Part shown: positions 11,417-23,337 of the stretch, in pieces | Layout of the letters: every line of letters starts with the position of its first letter | How positions within the stretch are numbered: position 1 is the first letter of the stretch | Source: Knufia peltigerae | Lineage: Eukaryota; Ascomycota; Eurotiomycetes; Chaetothyriales; Trichomeriaceae | Reading direction: 5' to 3' | NCBI GenBank assembly: GCA_030247855.1 | Contig: JAPDRN010000026.1 | Coordinates: 248,001 to 312,000 of the forward strand | Length of the DNA stretch: 64,000 nt | Program-made: the position numbers and the translations under genes | Notes under the pieces: generated by a model | What the model was told of the DNA's origin: nothing | The model's database searches: none | The model's input: the letters and a program-made list of their open reading frames with translations, nothing else

Positions 11417-12885
11417 ATGGCCGAGTCAGGTAGGTAGAAGCCTATCAGCCCATACGCACCTCCGGATGCTGGCAGCTTTGGCTGACACGCAATTCTGCAT
11501 AGTAGACCCTCTCTCTGACCAGGCCATGGTCCATCTGATGACCTACAAGTACCAGAGCGTGGACAAATCGTTCATTTCAAACTATATATTGCGGCACTAT
11601 GTAAATACTACTTTCTCAGCAACAGTAGACTGACAATTCAGGCTAATTCCCCCTATCTAGTGGAATGGCGCGGTAAAGCTGTTACCCATGTGGCTCGCCC
11701 CGAACATGGTCACTTTGCTGGGTTTCGTCTGCATTCTAGTCAATGTTGTCTTTATTCAGATCTTCATACCTGATCTTGTCGGACCAGGCCCAACATGGGT
11801 CTATTACAGCTTCGCCGCTGGGTTGTGGTTGTAAGTGATTTGAAGCTGTCCCGACGGGGACGGTTGAGTGTGAGTCTGACTTGAATTCGAGGTATTCAAC
11901 CATGGACAATATCGATGGCAAACAAGCTCGACGGACAGGAACTTCGAGTCCTCTTGGCGAGCTGTTCGACCATGGCATCGACTCACTCAACTGCACACTG
12001 GCGAGCCTCTGTGAGACGGCCGCCATGGGACTGGGCCCAAGCAAGACGGGTGCTTTTACAGCTCTGGTTCCTTGTCTGCCCATGTTCTTTTCCACCTGGG
12101 AAACGTACCACACCCATACACTGTATCTGGGTGCATTCAACGGGCCGACTGAAGGGTTGATACTCGCCTGCGCTGTGATGGTTCTCTCGGGCTACTTGGG
12201 CCCTCAGATCTGGTCACACCGCATGGCAGAATTTGTCTCGCTCCCGGAGGGTCTGCCCATCGACATTCCCTCCGACCTGACCTTCCGCGACCTCTGGGTG
12301 CCGATAATTCTGGTGGCCTTCTTCACGGCTCACCTCCCAGCTTGCGTCTACCACGTCGCAAAAGCCCGGCACCAGGCAGACTTACCGTTACTGCCGGTCT
12401 TTCTGGAGTGGGCGCCGATCATTATTTTTATAGGAAGCTGCATGGCGTGGCTCGGCTCTCCTTACTCGACTCTGTTGGCAAACAACCACCTTTTGATCTT
12501 CTCTCTGACCATGTCATTCGTCTTCGGTAGACTTACAACCAAGATCATCCTGCACCATTTGACTCGTCGACCTTTTCCGTACTGGACATCATCGATGGCG
12601 CCATTGATCGGTGGTGCCGTACTGGCCTGGCTTCCCCTGTTCGGCTATAAGCCGATGTCGCCCACTTTCGAGCGCCTGTACCTCTACGCCTACCTGCTGT
12701 ACGCTATGGCGTTGTACTTTACGTGGGCAGTGCGAGTCATCAATCGCATCTGCGACGTTCTCGACATCAACTGTCTGACCATCAAGCGAAAGGAGGCGGA
12801 TCACAAAGAGGCGCAATCCTTCTCGGACCATTCAAACAGCGCCACTTCAAACGGCAGCTTGCGCAAGACGATGAAGAAGCTATAG
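11417..12885 (+). CDS. EPT1: CDP-alcohol phosphotransferase (ethanolamine/choline phosphotransferase)
   Basis: Four exons (11417-11429, 11503-11600, 11661-11830, 11892-12885) encode 424 residues. The family signature DGxxAR-x8-Gxxx-D-xxx-D is intact, beginning at DGKQARRTG near residue 100 and ending at LFDHGID. The first D pair and the last two Asp residues bind the CDP moiety and metal. Seven or more hydrophobic segments follow, as in the membrane enzyme of the ER that makes phosphatidylethanolamine or phosphatidylcholine from diacylglycerol in the Kennedy pathway. Sequence alone does not separate EPT1 from CPT1. The first exon holds only 13 coding bases. All three joins keep frame and rebuild conserved text such as NYILRHYWNG. 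The 3' end faces the CitE-like gene. Confidence 0.95.
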
Positions 12886-13024
12886 AAAAGAAAATCCTTT
12901 TCCCCCCAAAGACCAATCGAGAAGATTCATTACTACTCGACTTCCAGAAAGTTCCAAAATCACACCAGAATTCTAATTTTAGCAAGAGTATCAAAAATGC
13001 ACATCCAGAAAGGCGTGTGCAGGA

Positions 13025-13048
13025 GCAGCAGCAGCAGCAGCAGCAGCA
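13025..13048. repeat. (GCA)8 trinucleotide microsatellite
   Basis: Eight perfect GCA units lie in the 332-bp convergent 3' region (12886-13217) between the phosphotransferase and the CitE-like gene, outside both coding frames. Nothing else was seen in that spacer. Confidence 0.9.
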
Positions 13049-13217
13049 GACGTTTTTTTGGATACACACTCAAAATATGAGCCACCACAGATATAGGAGT
13101 TACTGTTTAATTGAGAAGAGATTAGCATCAGGACAGCAGGCGTGCCTTTTCCTCTCTTTCGGCTTTTCATCAATATTGGATTTTTGATTTTATGATCTAT
13201 TTTCCCTTTTCCATCCC

Positions 13218-14267
13218 TCATTCCGGCTGCTGATCCTTCCACTTTTCCCTGAGGCTGTCGACGTCGAAACCACATAACCCTGCCTTTGCCACTATGGCCC
13301 TCGCCTTGCCTTCCACGGGAGCGTCGATCATTTTTCCGTCCATCGCCCACGCCCCCTTCCCAAGTTCCTCGGCTCGTTTCTGAGCGATCACGATCCTGAC
13401 GGCCCACTCGACCTCGCGCTCACTGGGACTGAAGATCCCCTGCACCGTGTCGACCTGGCTCGGGTGGATGCACTGTTTCCCATTGTAACCCATCCCTTTC
13501 CCTTGTTCGGCTTCCGCCCTCAGCAACTCGTGGTCGGCCTCGGACTTGAAACTCGTGGTCACCAAGTCGATGGTGCTGGGAAGGTTGTAGGCCCGCGCCG
13601 CCGTGGCGATGGCCTGCCTCGCGTACAGAAACTCGGTCAGGTCCGGCGTCCGCGTGATGCTCATGTCCAGGGCGTAGTCCTCGGCCGCGAACACGAGGCC
13701 CTGCAACAGGCCCGGTGCGGCGCGGCAGATGTCGTTCAAACTCAGTAGACTCTTTGCGCTCTCGATCAAAGCGAGCACGCTGACGTTGTTCGTGCTGTCC
13801 GCGCCCTCCTCTTGCTGGCCCTGACCCGACCTCTTCTGCTCGGCGCGACTGTGTTCCAGCACATCACGTATGAACGTCAGATCCCCCGGCCCTTCGACCT
13901 TGGGCACCACCAACGTCGTCAGGTTCTTCGACTTCACCACCTCTTGTAGATCGGCCAGCGCCAGGCCCGACCCTACACTGTTGATCCTCACGGCGCGCTC
14001 TTTGATCCCCCCGGGCAAGTTTTGGTCCAGGCTTCGACGGACGGCGGTGCGTGCTTCGGCTTTGAGGGCGGGAGTCACGCTGTCTTCGAGGTCGTACGCG
14101 ACGCAGTCGGCCGTCAAGGACCGGGACTTGTCGAGGAATCTCTGGGACGAGCCAGGGACTGAAATGATGATAATAATGCTCAATTAGATGATCACGTACG
14201 CCACAATCAGGAGGGCATTCAACATACCATATAGAATCGCCCGGCGTAGGACGTTCTTCGCAGCCAT
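13218..14267 (-). CDS. HpcH/HpaI aldolase family, citrate lyase beta-like protein
   Basis: Two exons (14267-14228 and 14158-13218) encode 326 residues. Splicing out the 69-nt intron produces MAAKNVLRRAILYVPGSS, the expected N terminus of CitE/CLYBL-type proteins, so the longer unspliced start (MSIIIIISV) is rejected. DCVAYDLEDSV supplies the metal-binding Glu-Asp region, RAVRINSVGSG the substrate Arg, and VVPKVEGPGDL the conserved Pro-Lys-Val-Glu strand. GKQCIHPSQV near residue 245 matches the family C-terminal motif. These enzymes cleave or form citramalyl-CoA, malyl-CoA or beta-methylmalyl-CoA. The exact acyl-CoA cannot be told, and the N terminus is weakly basic, so mitochondrial location is possible but not proven. 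Confidence 0.92.
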
Positions 14268-15009
14268 GACTGACGGTACAAGCGTTTCCACAGACCTCGA
14301 TCGAGAGCTGTGTCTAACAAGAAAAGTAGAGAGCGCCGCCTACTACTTCCAAAACATCAAAAGACGACAGGAGAAGAAGACGCTCAGTTTCACCAGCTGG
14401 GGGCTCTTCACCTCAGGCCCCTTCTTATAGCTGCACCGGTCATGTTGCGAGATTGTTGTCCCTCTCTCGCAAATGTCGATTGATCTCGGAACAGTTCAAG
14501 ATGCGGGGAAAACAGGACCGAATTTCGGCTCTCAACAATGTGGAGAAATTCAGCATCAAGAAACTCCACGAGTAAATTCATCGTGCCAGTCCGAGGTGTC
14601 GTAGTGTATTATACGGACTACTCAGTGCAGGGCCAGCTCTGTGTATATGTCGGCTTCAGAACGTTCGCAAGTGCTCCGTGAACTTCTCTACGAATGACCA
14701 CGTACATATCCGCAGGCCGTGTCAGCTGTTCCCATCAATTTTTTTTATTTACCGCCGAAGAGCAGACGGCCTTGCGACGCCATGCAACTCGAAATCTAAC
14801 ACACAACATGCTTGCTTGAGCCCGTGTGAAACCAAGGCTCAAGCTATGTACGAGTGACTAGCTGAACCGAAAATCCTTTTCGACCAAGCTCTCCATGGCT
14901 GGCAATGAAACATACCCGGGCCCAAATCTTGAAAGTCCAACAGCTCAATAATCATTCTTCGTGTCGTGTCATGTCTCATCGCAGACACTAGATAAAACCA
15001 CGCTCAACC
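14268..15009. other. Intergenic region, upstream of CitE-like gene and downstream of SCH9
   Basis: This 742-bp spacer carries the promoter of the CitE-like gene and the 3' region of SCH9. A T-rich stretch (TTTTTTTTATTTACC) occurs at about 14740. No gene, repeat or RNA was recognised. Confidence 0.4.
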
Positions 15010-16981
15010 TTACTGAATACGATCGAAAGAAGGATCCTTGACACTTCCGCCAGCATCTCCTAGACCAGCGACAGGACGGTTGTATGACCAGCCAGCGAAT
15101 TGTTGTTGCATTGTCTGAGAAAGAACAGGTCCTTCGACATACGAATCTTTAGGCACCTCGGATGTGAACTCCTTGTCGAAATTTGCGGTGTCCCTAGCGT
15201 CGACCTACTCCATGTTAGAGGATTCAATATTTGCCATGCCTGAACTGAACTTACCACGTTGGGCTTGAAGCTAGGCTCGTACTTGCGCTGCAACAACTTT
15301 CTCCAGTCAATGCCCGCAAAGAAATGATGGGCCTTGATTTCAGCTGCACCACCGGCACCAAGTCGACGCTCGGGGTTGCGATCAAGCAACTTCTGAAGAA
15401 GATCTTTGGCTGCTGCAGGGACAATCTCGGGACCAGGGAAGTGCAACGGTTCTTGTAGAATCTTGCGGTACATTTCGTTGGTGTTTTCATCGTAGAAAGG
15501 CGGAAGTCCAGTCAACATTTCGTAGAGAAGCACACCCAATGTCCACCAGTCGACAGTCTTTGTGTAGCCGTGGCCGAGTAGGAGCTCTGGTGCAAGGTAC
15601 TCAGGGGTCCCGCAGAAGGTATTGGTACGATCCTCATCCTTCATGTCCAACTTGCACAATCCAAAGTCACAAAGAGCAATATGACCAGTGTAGTCGAGAA
15701 GAATGTTCTCAGGCTTAAGATCTCGATAAATGACCTTGAAACCGTGCAAACATTCCAAAGCGCACAACAACTCTGCAGTGTAGAATCTGGATCGGTTGAT
15801 GTCGAATCGCTGTTCCTTTTGGAGATGATGGAAGAGTTCACCACCGTTGACAAAAGCCAGCACGAAGTAAAGTTTGTCTGGTGATTGGAAGGAGAACTTG
15901 AGTGGCGTGATAAACGGATTGTTAATTTGTGCAAGAACTGACCTCTCTGCAAGAGTATGTGCGACTTCAGACCGGGAGATGATGTGAGCTTTGCGGATTG
16001 TCTTGAGGGCGTAGATTCGACCGGTATCCTTCTTCATGACCTGCATGACCTTGCCGAAACTACCTCGACCGACCACCTTCAACAACTCAAAGTCGTCGAT
16101 CTTGAGACTGCCCTGGCGGTTTTCGACATAATTGACGCCGACTTTGATTGCACCTGTGCCGAACTGAATATCTATCCATTCGGTGCCCAGTTGGCCTGCT
16201 TGCTTCTCCTGACTATTCCAAGCGGCTTCGGCCTTCTCGTTCTCCTTCTTGCTCTTCTTGGGGTCCGGAACAAAATTCTTAGCTTCCTCAAATCTCGGAG
16301 TGACCCTGGCACCGCCAAGGAAGATATCCTCACTTCTGCCGACTCCTGGTCTTGCAGCTGGGTTCCTAAGATAAAGCTGAATGCTAAGTTCGCAGACACG
16401 CGAGACATCGAATTTGAATGAGGTGTTGTCACCCGCCCAGAGTGGATTCTCCGGGTTGCCAGATACTGCATCGACAAACACTTGCAACTTGTCGAAGTCA
16501 AGCAGTGCGTATGGTAGATATTTACTATTGTATCTACCGTGAACAGTTGGCGCAGCGTTGATGCCACCATGAGTAGATACCGGTCGGTTCGAAGGCGCAT
16601 ACGACCCCGATGTTAACGATCCAGCTGCATATGAAGAGCTTGGTCTAACGGAGCCTGACCCGCCTGATCCATAGAAGCTGTTGAAGACTGACTGGTATTG
16701 TTGTGGCAGAGAGAACTGCTTTCCTTCGTGGAGCGTGACTATCAAGATACCCGGCTTTGTATTTTGCACCGGCGGTGAGGTGAGTGCCTCAGAAGCGGCT
16801 ATACATGATTAGAGACTGCTAGACGGGTACCGAGTTCTCCAGACATACCAATGCCATTTGTTGTAGCCGAAGAAGTGCTCACGTTGCTTTGAGTCGTTGT
16901 CAGATCGTTGGCATCTACCGACGGCGCAGCTTCATCAGGCTTGACTGTGGAAGTTGATGTCGACCGACTCGACCCGCTCAT
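15010..16981 (-). CDS. SCH9: AGC-family protein kinase Sch9
   Basis: Three exons (16981-16849, 16798-15255, 15204-15010) encode 623 residues. Residues 1-60 are Ser/Thr-rich; a C2-like region spans roughly 60-270 (GILIVTLHEGKQF at its start), the arrangement typical of Sch9. The kinase domain begins near 280 with DFELLKVVGRGSFGKV, has YRDLKPEN (Asp about 404), DFG near 422 and the activation loop TNTFCGTPEY (phospho-Thr about 438). The AGC tail has a turn motif region (SEVPKDSY) and the hydrophobic motif FAGWSY with Ser about 599, the site TORC1 phosphorylates in yeast Sch9. Sch9 controls ribosome biogenesis, growth and stress responses. Both introns are 50 nt and keep frame. It is divergent from ADA2 across 582 bp. 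Confidence 0.96.
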
Positions 16982-17563
16982 CAACGGCGCAAGGTGTGTC
17001 TCCTTCAGTTCTAAGATTCTGTCAGCGCTGAGGACTCACAACCCAAGAACATATTTTAGATCCGCGGATCCTTCTCATATTTGTGATCACATACTCTTTG
17101 TCAATTTCCACGACATCTTGACGCTTTTGACCCTGCCTGCGTTGATACGCTAACAACCTTGGATAAATTTTGGATACGTTTACAATTGAAGGTGAGAGAC
17201 TGAAAGCCACAGGCAGCAATATTCAGTACGATTGACGATATTTCAGGATTGTGGCTGTGAACGGCCGAGGAGGGGTAAGGACCGACGAGAGAAGGCAAAG
17301 GTGAGGGAACAGTGAGTTGAAGCCCGCAGCTGATCTGATTTGAAAGCAAGGCAGGGGACGACAACAGCGTCAAAGAAGGGACCGTCTAGAGATGTGAAAG
17401 GTGTTGCACAGGTGTGTTTGAAGGAGCCAGTCCTACAACCGCTGTGTTGTCGAAGCTGATGAGTGTTTTGTTACAACGACTTAGTCAGTAGGAGACACAG
17501 ATACCGACACTCACCAACACTTACCAAGCCCTCACTCGGCCTGCGACTGGCCAAACGCCGATC
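16982..17563. promoter_or_regulatory. Divergent promoter region, SCH9 / ADA2
   Basis: Shared 582-bp upstream region of two conserved regulators transcribed away from each other. I saw no gene, repeat or clear element in it. Confidence 0.45.
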
Positions 17564-19533
17564 ATGAGTCACGTGCGACCCTCGCGCTTGGCATCTGGGG
17601 GGCGGTTCGAGGTGAAGGACGTCAGCCGTTCCAGAGTACGACCATCACCCCTACCTATCACCACAACACCTTCTCTACCCGTCCCCGAACGTCGTTCCAG
17701 ACCGGTTCGATCTACACGGAAACTCGTCTGCTACACTGTTGACGACGTTGACGACGATTCAGAACCGTCTACACCTCATCTTGCCACTTTTAGCCCAGGC
17801 GACCCACTCAATTCCGCTGCCTGCGACGCGACGATACCTGATGACTACGCGCGATATCTGTCTCCCGACTCGGACATAGAAGAGGATGCACGCATAGAGA
17901 GGAGTATGGGTGTCATACGCAAGAATGCAGCCCTTAGAGGGGGCGACGGCGGCACCAAATACCATTGCGACGTCTGTTCGATTGACATAACCTCTACCGT
18001 TCGCATATCCTGCGCCAATCCTGCCTGTCGCGAATACGATCTTTGTGTTCCTTGTTTCGCACGGGGTGAACATAGCAAAGGTCATGATCCACGTACACAC
18101 GAATACCATGTCGTCGAGCAAAACTCGATCCCCATTTACACCGAAGACTGGGGTGCCGACGAAGAACTCCTCCTGCTAGAAGGCTCGGAACGCTATGGGC
18201 TTGGTTCCTGGGCCGATGTGGCTGAGCATATTGGAGGTTATCGGGAAAAGGATGAAGTTCGCGACCACTACATCAACACCTACGTTGACAGTCCATTGTT
18301 TCCTCTACCGGAGTTAGCCGATCCCGCTAACACCGAACTCTTTGAGCGCATCCCAAAAGACGAATTCCAGGCTCGTAAGAAGAGACGCATCGAAGAGCGC
18401 AAAGAGACTGCCAAACATGCACCACCGGCAACACCCAAACAGAAACCCACGGCCTCTGTTCCGGCATGCCACGAAGTCCAAGGTTTCATGCCTGGCCGTT
18501 TGGAGTTTGAAACCGAATTCGCCAATGATGCCGAGGAGGCTGTCCAACACATGTCATTTGAACCTGGTAATGGCTTAGATCCGACAACTGGCCAGATGGA
18601 CGAAGAGACTACTCTTAAGATGACTGTCTTTGACATCTACAACTCTCGGCTGAGAGCCCGCACAGATAGGAAGAAGATCATTTTCGAACACAGTCTCCTC
18701 GAGTACAAGAAGAATCAACTTCTTGACAAGAAACGGACCAAGGAAGAGAAAGACCTGCTACACAAGGCTAAACCATTTGCCAGAATGATGAATCACGAAG
18801 ATTTCGAGGCGCTGAATAGAGATCTGCTCCTGGAACACAATCTGCGTATTGCCATTCTCCAACTCCAAGAGTGGAAGCAGATGGGTATTAGCGATCTGAA
18901 AGGCGGAGAAAAGTACGAAAGCGACAAACAGGCTCGGGCAGCACGAAATCAACCTCAGGGACAATTCGACCGAATGCCTCAGATACCCAAAAAAGGCAGT
19001 CAGTTGCAACAACCCGATCTACCGACCGAAGCCTCCAAATTGACCACACCTGAATTGCCACTTCGATTCCAACGCAAGCCAAAGACCATTCCTCAATTCA
19101 CTGATAGTCAGCCTGCGGTAGAAAACGACTTTGACAAATTGTTCGCTGAAGCCAATGGCCCCGACAGTTCATCAGGTCCTAAAGCCAAAGTCCGATATGA
19201 GGTCCCGCCACTGACCGGTGTGACTCCGTGGAATCTGGAGAAGGATAAGAGCCTCGCACCAGATCTGCAGTTGCTCAGCGAGGAGGAGATTCAACTATGC
19301 AACGCTCTTCATATCCGCCCTAAGCCATATTTGGCACTGAAGGAAGGATTACTCAAGGAAGCCATGAAGCAAGGCGGCCACATGAAGAAGAAAGAGGCTC
19401 GTGGAGTCTGCAGAGTAAGTGAGAACGCACAGAGCCCTTGATGTCATGCTAACCTTTTTCCCAGATTGACGTCAATAAGGCCAATCGTATTTTTGACTTT
19501 ATGATTCACAGCGGATGGATTGCCAAAGCGTGA
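17564..19533 (+). CDS. ADA2: SAGA transcriptional adaptor Ada2
   Basis: Two exons (17564-19414, 19465-19533) encode 639 residues. A ZZ zinc finger (Cys-x2-Cys from residue 135, then CANPAC, YDLCVPC) is followed by a SANT domain (EDWGADEELLLLEGSERYG, about 185-235) and a C-terminal SWIRM domain completed by the short second exon (IDVNKANRIFDFMIHSGW). Ada2 links Gcn5 to SAGA/ADA and stimulates histone acetylation. The 50-nt intron lies before the last SWIRM helix. An alternative start at 17906 (MGVIRKNAALRGG) matches the usual fungal Ada2 N terminus. The in-frame 114-residue extension is rich in Arg, Ser and Pro and may be real or untranslated leader. Confidence 0.95.
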
Positions 19534-20785
19534 AATTCCTGTCAAACGGGCACTGATGTTCAATGAACATTTGCCACCAATTGACCACACACCTTCGCAT
19601 GACGACCCTCGACCCAAGCCCGAAGACATGGATTTACTCCAATACTTCTGTGAGAGTATAAGTCACCACTGCAATGTTTGAGCAAAACGACGGGAGACTG
19701 GGGTCGATTCTCGAGCGATCCATGGCTACTTGAAGAAAGCCCATGGCCAAAAGTCGAGCCTCACACGTGACAAAGGCCCAATCTGTCAGACCTCCTACGT
19801 CATCACGAGGCTGCCACTGCTGTCACAACATGGTCAGTGTGAAGGCACGATTAACTCGCCTACGAGATCCAGAAGTGCTCCGAGTTTGAGAAGGTCTGAG
19901 CTGGAGAATCAAGCAGAGGAACGATGGATTTTATCCAGCCAAACCACGATTAATGCATGTATGATGTAGATACCAATAAAGATCCACGCAACCAGGCGGA
20001 TGTTGCCATGGCTGCTGGCGCGACCCGCCACTATGAACTATGAGGAACGTACACATTTGCAACTCTCTTGTCGCCCGTCAACTGTCAATACTTCTTCACT
20101 TTGCATGCAGGGTTTTTACCTTGTGTGTTCAGTACTCGTATGTGCTCGATGCTCCGAGAACAGACCTGGCCTGGTCTCTCAGCCACAATGCCCCCCAGAT
20201 GTGTCAAACGAGGCGAACCAATCAAGCTTATGGGGGCGATTGCTTGTAATCTCCCCATCATGCAAAATGCCGTCATGCATAATATTTCCCCGTCCCATGT
20301 TTCAATCCCAGATATCTCCCGTCGTCGTGTCAGGCATCAAATCACACCATTAACATTACACTCGTACCAAAACAGCCGAGATGTTGGCGTCATCTTGACT
20401 CTGTTTGGGCCAACGAGGCTGACGATCTCCAGGGATCCCTGGTCCCAAGCTTTGATACGAAGAGTCCTTTTCTCTACGTCACCCACCCACCACCCTTGTG
20501 AAGATCAGAAAAACCGGATTCAATGCACACGACAAGGGGGTCCAGAAGGGGTTCGATAAGGCAGGACGGGATTGTGTCTGTACTTGCGAAATGAGACTGT
20601 CGATGCAATTCCAAAATTTATAAAATCAAGCTTGTTCGTCCTGCTTGATACCAGATATTCCAATCTTCCAACATCTTCAACACCAAGCTTCAGTTCTCCA
20701 TCAACCCTAACAGCAACAAGCTTATTCATATCCTCCTTGTATCAATCTCCCTCTTCAATCACATCCTCTTTCTTGATCAACCAAA
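19534..20785. other. Intergenic region between ADA2 and a small coiled-coil gene
   Basis: A 1.25-kb spacer with only short unconvincing frames. An AT-rich TTTATAAAATC at about 20618 sits some 160 bases before the next start codon and could be a TATA element; the sequence after it is C/T-rich leader. Confidence 0.4.
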
Positions 20786-21467
20786 ATGGGTCTCTTCGGA
20801 CACAAGTCTACCACCGAGCCAACCCCGGCTGCACCCAACACCACCACCAACACCAACACCCGTCATCCTCGACACTCGTCTTCTTCCTCCGACGGATCTC
20901 CCAGACGCGGAGGCTTCTTCAACAAACGTCGCGAGTCGTCCCCCGAGTACAACAGCGACGGCCGTGGTAACCGCCTGTCGCACTCGGGCTCTACCTCTCG
21001 CAGTTCCGGCGGTGGCCTGTTCAACCGCCACAACAACGAGGACCCCAGCATCATCGGTGCCCGTGAGAGAGTCGCCAGTGCAGAGGCCGCCGAACGTGAC
21101 GCCGACCATGCGTTGATGCAGGCTCGTACAGCAGTCAGGGAGGCCAGGGAACACGTCAAGATGTTGGAGAGGGAAGCCGCCGAGGAGTAAGTCATACATC
21201 CCTACCCTGACCTTTGACCTTTGACCATGACCTTGACCTTGATTGTATTTTGTGGATTGAAAAACGCATGAGACGGTCACTAACGTGCATCTACACGATA
21301 GGGCTCGTCTGGCAAAGATCAAACAACAAAGTGCCAAGGATATTGGAAAGAGAGCAAAGCCTCTTGGACGTGAGTTATACCCTCCGGACTGTTCCTATAT
21401 TGTCGAGCTTTGGGAGATGACGACACTGACGCTGGTGGGGATGCATATAGGACATGACCATTACTAG
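20786..21467 (+). CDS. Small Ser-rich, coiled-coil hypothetical protein ending in GRHDHY
   Basis: Three exons (20786-21186, 21302-21369, 21451-21467) encode 161 residues. The N-terminal half is low complexity (Pro/Thr/Asn-rich, then Ser-rich with RRGGFFNKRR and GGGLFNRHNNED). From about residue 90 an Ala/Glu/Arg-rich stretch (RERVASAEAAERDADHALMQ and onward) should form an alpha helix or coiled coil. The third exon adds only the last few residues, giving a C terminus PLGRHDHY that I associate with a widespread ascomycete small-protein family of unknown function. There is no signal peptide or membrane segment. Introns of 115 and 81 nt keep frame. An antisense frame over the same DNA is a shadow. 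Confidence 0.8.
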
Positions 21468-22760
21468 ATACACACACCCACACGATATACCACAGAGCCG
21501 TAGCGGCTGGATACGCTTTGCAAGTCGTCACCTCAACAGGACACATTACACGCCTGTATTTGTTTTTTAAGGGAAATGATGGGACTCAGCAATAACACCG
21601 GCATCTATCTTGTCTTGTTTGCCGCCAAAGCTTTTTCCTTTTCCCGTCGAAGCTGCAAACAACAAATCTTCCCACTGTACCACCATCCATGTACGAGTAG
21701 TACTATACTCTATTTCGCATGTCCTTGTTTTAGCGAGCGTGGCGGGGTTGTTTTTTTTTTCAAATGTGAGAATTATACAAAACAGATAACGTTGTCTACG
21801 ATTTGATACCTATGAATGAATTGCTACAGTCACACTTTATAACTTTGACCTTCTGCGCCTCGAGACTTGGACGAGAATATTTGTTCTTGTTATTTGTTCT
21901 TGTTTATACATGACAATTCGGACTCCTGGGCGGTACGGAGTAGAAACATCCCCATTAATCAGGGGCCGTTTTAACTGTCAAGTAGATTCGGCTTGTTCCA
22001 TCCCCTTGAGCATTGACTTGTCTACCTACGGATTACTACCGGGAGTAATTTTATGACAATCGGATCTCGTTGTAGGGAACTTGTTCTCGTTGCACCTTCA
22101 CAGCCGTTTGTGGGGTGTGTATGGTGCGGCTATCGGACCGCCCCTCAGTGTCGGTATTCCTACTCCTATTCGCGTGATCAGTAGATTATTCCGTACGGTA
22201 TGCCTGTTTTCTCTCTCTCTCTCTCTCTCTTTTCTACGTGTACGTACAAGGATCAGGGATCAAGGATATCAGGAGTGACCAACATCATGCTGAGGTTTGA
22301 TTACGCCTCTTCCCTACTCTCTCCCTCCCTACTTTTCTCCAAAAGGATGATGAATCCCGCCCGCCGTTTGACGTCATATCTTGGGAATCCTTTCAACTTT
22401 CGCTGCAATACAAAAACTGGTACGGGGGTGTTGTTGCCGTTGAACAAACCACTGTGAACCGCCAATTGGTGATTTTTCGTGTGGAATATCTTGTTTCTTC
22501 ACACACATACTTCGAGTGCGTCGCGCAAGTCTTTTCTTGACTACCTGACCGAGTCTGGGTATATAGCCTGCCTTTGGAACTGGAATTTACATTTCACCCA
22601 CACACACAAGGGTCTCCTTCCCATCACCACCAAACAAACCAACGACATTGCCTGTCTAGGTATACGTGACTACGAGTTTTCAAATCGTCAACTCTACCCT
22701 ACTCTACACAAGTCAGCACAGATCCGAAAACCAAAAACCAAAACCAAAGACAAAAACAAA
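21468..22760. other. Intergenic region, long leader with CT microsatellite
   Basis: A 1.3-kb spacer without a convincing gene. It holds a (CT)10 tract at 22211-22230, a poly-T run near 21751, several AT-rich stretches, and just before the next gene an A-rich leader of repeated AAAACC/AAAGAC units (22720-22760). Confidence 0.5.
22211..22230. repeat. (CT)10 dinucleotide microsatellite
   Basis: Ten perfect CT units lie in the upstream region of the glycine-rich repeat gene. Pyrimidine tracts are common in fungal promoters, so a promoter role is possible but not shown. Confidence 0.9.
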
Positions 22761-23337
22761 ATGCCAATCAATACTTCATCTTCCGACGAGGGAGTCACCG
22801 GTGCGGCGAAATTCGTCACTTCCACCATTGGTGTATGCATGTCCTGTTTCACACAACCCTCTGCCCTCATACCTCCCCCCCCTCCATCATCATCATCATC
22901 ATGATGATGATATCCACACAGATCCAAATCAGATTTGGCTAATTACTTTTTGTACATGTCCACAACAGAACACCGTTGGAGGTGTAGCTCGTACAGTCGG
23001 AGGTGTCACCGGTGCAGCTGGTAGGGGTAAGTCACGATCTCCAGTGTCCTCGATACCAATACCAATGTCCATTTTGCATTCCCTTTTTTCTTCTTCTCTC
23101 CCTCTCTCTAAAGAATCAATCTCGAATCTCACTCGAGATCACACCTATCGATCGACACACGAACCAACTTCTCTCATAGGAGTCGGTGATACCATAACTG
23201 GCGCGACAGGGAGCCTCGGCAAACCTCTGGGTGACGGGTTGAACAATGCGGCCACAGGACTCGAGAATGGCACTCGCAAGGTCGCTCAGGGTGTGGAGGA
23301 CGCCGGGGAGTGGAAGAGTGGCGCAAAGAGAATCTGA
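22761..23337 (+). CDS. Small glycine/valine/threonine repeat protein (LEA-like)
   Basis: Three exons (22761-22832, 22969-23026, 23180-23337) encode 95 residues. The body is made of short repeats of the type N-T-V-G-G-V and G-A-T-G (for example NTVGGVARTVGGVTGAAGRG), ending GEWKSGAKRI. It has no signal peptide and no Cys. The composition recalls LEA-like or hydrophilin-type stress proteins; this is an inference. The unspliced 223-codon frame through the region is not the product, because the 136- and 153-nt introns have clear GTATG/GTAAG and AG ends and removing them joins repeat units. A paralogue-like gene with the same repeat style lies at 62839-63466. Confidence 0.8.

Noticed and set aside
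14159..14183. Alternative CitE-like start MSIIIIISV at 14183
   Set aside because: This segment is the end of an intron. Splicing to 14267 gives the conserved RRAILYVPGSS N terminus.
20777..21337. 186-codon antisense frame over the coiled-coil gene
   Set aside because: Shadow of the sense coding sequence, and it spans the sense intron.
22666..23337. 223-codon uninterrupted frame through the first repeat gene
   Set aside because: It reads through two good GT-AG introns. The spliced 95-residue product is regular and matches its paralogue.
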